In this document: positions 7,163-8,371 of the stretch, in pieces
Position numbering within the stretch: the stretch's first letter is position 1
Layout of the letters: the number at the start of each line of letters is the position of its first letter
DNA from: CAZXPG01 sp964643145
GTDB lineage: Bacteria; Pseudomonadota; Alphaproteobacteria; Rickettsiales; Arcanibacteraceae
Assembly: GCA_964643145.1 (NCBI GenBank)
Contig: CAZXPG010000063.1
Location: 1 to 8,371, forward strand
Length of the DNA: 8,371 nt
Direction: 5' to 3'
Translations under genes and position numbers: made by a program
The notes under the pieces: generated by a model
Databases searched by the model: none
What the model was told of the DNA's origin: nothing
The model's input: the letters and a program-made list of their open reading frames with translations, nothing else

Positions 7163-7175
7163 TTTTACAGCCCCC
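7150..7175. terminator. Possible hairpin terminator between gapR and ribBX
   Basis: GCTGTAA (7156-7162) and TTACAGC (7165-7171) are complementary arms around TT and include the gapR stop codon. Beyond a two-base AT bulge, GGGG (7150-7153) can pair with CCCC (7172-7175). Neither strand has a T-run after the stem, so it is not a standard intrinsic terminator, but its place between convergent stop codons suits one. Confidence 0.35.
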
Positions 7176-7179
7176 TCCC

Positions 7180-8289
7180 TTACCCCGCGATCCCCCGGTA
7201 ACCGCTCACTTTAAGCCCGTACCCTTCCAACCCCACAATCATACGGTGGGAGTTGGACAGCAGCACCATATCTTTCACGCCCAGATCAAGCAGAATCTGC
7301 GCGCCAATCCCATAATCGCGCAAATCACCTGCCTGGTCTTCCATCTCATAATGACGTTTCTTTATCGTATCTGACACGGTCGTTTTATTGAGATCACGCA
7401 ATAGCACAATAATCCCTTCATCTTCATCAGCAATGATCTGCATCGCCTGATGTAACTCGTATTCTTTGCCATCATGCGTATCGCCTAGCACATCGGGCAG
7501 GATGTTCAACGCATGCATCCGCACCAGCATCGGCTTTGCCGGATCCACCTTCCCTTTCATCAGCACAATATGCTCGGCATAATGCAAGGTGTTGGCATAG
7601 ACCAACATGGTAAATTCCCCACCATAACGGCTGTGGAATGGGGCTTCTGCGATACGTTTTACATAATGGTCATGCCGCCTGCGGTAGGAAATAAGATCGG
7701 CAATGGTGGCAATTTTCAATTGGTGCTGTTTGGCAAAAGCGATTAAATCCGGCATCCGCGCCATGGTACCGTCATCATTCATAATTTCACAGATCACCCC
7801 AGCAGGGTTCAACCCCGCCAGCCGTGCAATATCCACGGCCGCTTCCGTATGGCCTGCCCGCACCAACACACCACCATCGCGTGCAACCAATGGGAACACA
7901 TGGCCAGGCGTACAAATATCGGCCGCCCCTTTCTGTGGATTAATTGCCACCGCTACCGTTTGCGCCCTGTCGGCTGCGGAAATACCGGTTGTTACCCCTT
8001 CCCTTGCTTCAATCGACACCGTAAAGGCCGTCTCATGACGGGAACTATTATAACGCGACATCAATGGCAACCCAAGCTGCTCCACCCGTTCCCGAGTGAG
8101 GGATAGGCAAATCAGCCCGCGCCCATATTTCGCCATGAAGTTGATAGCCTCCGCTGTAGCCATCTCGGCTGGAATCACCAGATCCCCTTCATTCTCACGG
8201 TTTTCATCATCCACCAGGATAAACATTTTCCCTTGCCAGGCATCTTGAATGACATCTTCAATAGGAGAAAGTAAGTTCTTATAAGGCAT
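7180..8289 (-). CDS. ribB: 3,4-dihydroxy-2-butanone 4-phosphate synthase with degenerate GTP cyclohydrolase II-like domain (RibBX type)
   Basis: A 369-residue cytoplasmic riboflavin enzyme. The N-terminal RibB half (about 1-200) converts ribulose 5-phosphate to 3,4-dihydroxy-2-butanone 4-phosphate and formate. Its active site looks complete: DDENRENEGD at 27-36, TTGISAADR from 100, GHVFPL with His130, RAGHTEAAVD with His147, and Glu168 in CEIMNDDG. The C-terminal half keeps the RibA fold ending (DLRDYGIGAQILLDLGV, then GLEGYGLKVSG). It lacks the three zinc cysteines of GTP cyclohydrolase II: where CLTGD...LRCDCG is expected it reads NILPDVLGDTHDGKE, and RQEGRGIGL is RDLNKTTVSD. So it should not act on GTP, and a separate ribA is expected elsewhere. 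This matches the RibBX variant known in Proteobacteria. The start at 8289 gives the usual N-terminus (LLSPIEDVIQDAWQGKMFILVDD), yet no Shine-Dalgarno precedes it. Confidence 0.93.
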   Translation of the reverse strand: MPYKNLLSPIEDVIQDAWQGKMFILVDDENRENEGDLVIPAEMATAEAINFMAKYGRGLICLSLTRERVEQLGLPLMSRYNSSRHETAFTVSIEAREGVTTGISAADRAQTVAVAINPQKGAADICTPGHVFPLVARDGGVLVRAGHTEAAVDIARLAGLNPAGVICEIMNDDGTMARMPDLIAFAKQHQLKIATIADLISYRRRHDHYVKRIAEAPFHSRYGGEFTMLVYANTLHYAEHIVLMKGKVDPAKPMLVRMHALNILPDVLGDTHDGKEYELHQAMQIIADEDEGIIVLLRDLNKTTVSDTIKKRHYEMEDQAGDLRDYGIGAQILLDLGVKDMVLLSNSHRMIVGLEGYGLKVSGYRGIAG

Positions 8290-8371
8290 AGTTGTTACGC
8301 GTCATTAAATGTTAATCAACCTCAGTTTTGGATAAGCTACGCTTATCCAAAACTGTCAACTATTTGAAAAA
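8290..8371. other. Upstream region of ribBX
   Basis: Eighty-two bases of non-coding sequence at the window edge. On the minus strand TTGACA (8359-8354) is a perfect -35 hexamer, but the best -10 at 16-bp spacing is only GCTTAT (8337-8332), inside the inverted repeat. TTTAAT (8309-8304) is a closer -10 match near the gene but has no -35. No FMN riboswitch is recognisable; there is not enough room for one, and it could only lie beyond the window. Confidence 0.4.
8323..8355. repeat. Perfect 15-bp inverted repeat with 3-base loop
   Basis: CAGTTTTGGATAAGC (8323-8337) and GCTTATCCAAAACTG (8341-8355) are exact reverse complements around TAC. The direct repeat TCAAC lies at 8316-8320 and 8356-8360, on both sides. 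No T-run follows on either strand, which argues against a standard intrinsic terminator. It could be an operator, a terminator without a U-tract, or a copy of a dispersed palindromic repeat. Confidence 0.75.

Noticed and set aside
7513..8106. Plus-strand open frames across ribBX
   Set aside because: They are antisense to a well-conserved enzyme and match no known protein type.
8279..8305. Tiny minus-strand leader peptide MTRNNYAL overlapping the ribBX start
   Set aside because: Eight codons with no ribosome binding site at a suitable distance and no attenuator-like codon bias; likely chance.

Overview
The window looks like ordinary chromosome from an alphaproteobacterium with mid-range base composition and AT-rich intergenic regions. 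The strongest lineage marker is a GapR/DUF2312 nucleoid protein, a family found mainly in Alphaproteobacteria. A RibB enzyme with a degenerate RibA half (RibBX type) and an EnvZ-like kinase with a typical alphaproteobacterial core fit this. I cannot name the genus. No rRNA, tRNA, CRISPR array, transposase or phage gene is visible.

Layout: (1) 1-224 is an AT-rich intergenic stretch with small palindromes, ending in an extended -10 promoter. (2) 225-2297 is a two-gene plus-strand operon: an EnvZ-like sensor histidine kinase and, 12 bp later, the rRNA 2'-O-methyltransferase TlyA. (3) 2377-5349 encodes a 990-residue protein that appears to be a type I secretion (RTX) substrate, built from three stacked repeat modules: four exact 38-residue repeats, seven FG-GAP blades (probably one beta-propeller) and eight RTX nonapeptides, followed by a C-terminal secretion region. 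(4) 5354-6766, minus strand and convergent with a 4-bp gap, is a TolC-family outer-membrane channel with its own good promoter. (5) 6917-7162 is gapR. (6) 7180-8289, minus strand, is ribBX. (7) 8290-8371 is the ribBX upstream region with a perfect 15-bp inverted repeat.

How the genes fit together: the RTX protein and the TolC channel are plausible substrate and exit pore of one type I secretion pathway, but the inner-membrane ABC transporter and the membrane fusion protein are not in the window. The kinase has no response regulator gene here. GapR, TlyA and RibBX are housekeeping genes (chromosome topology, ribosome modification, riboflavin synthesis).

I see no clear evidence of a wholly new system. 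The least explained parts are the 38-residue N-terminal repeat array of the RTX protein and the perfect inverted repeat in front of ribBX.
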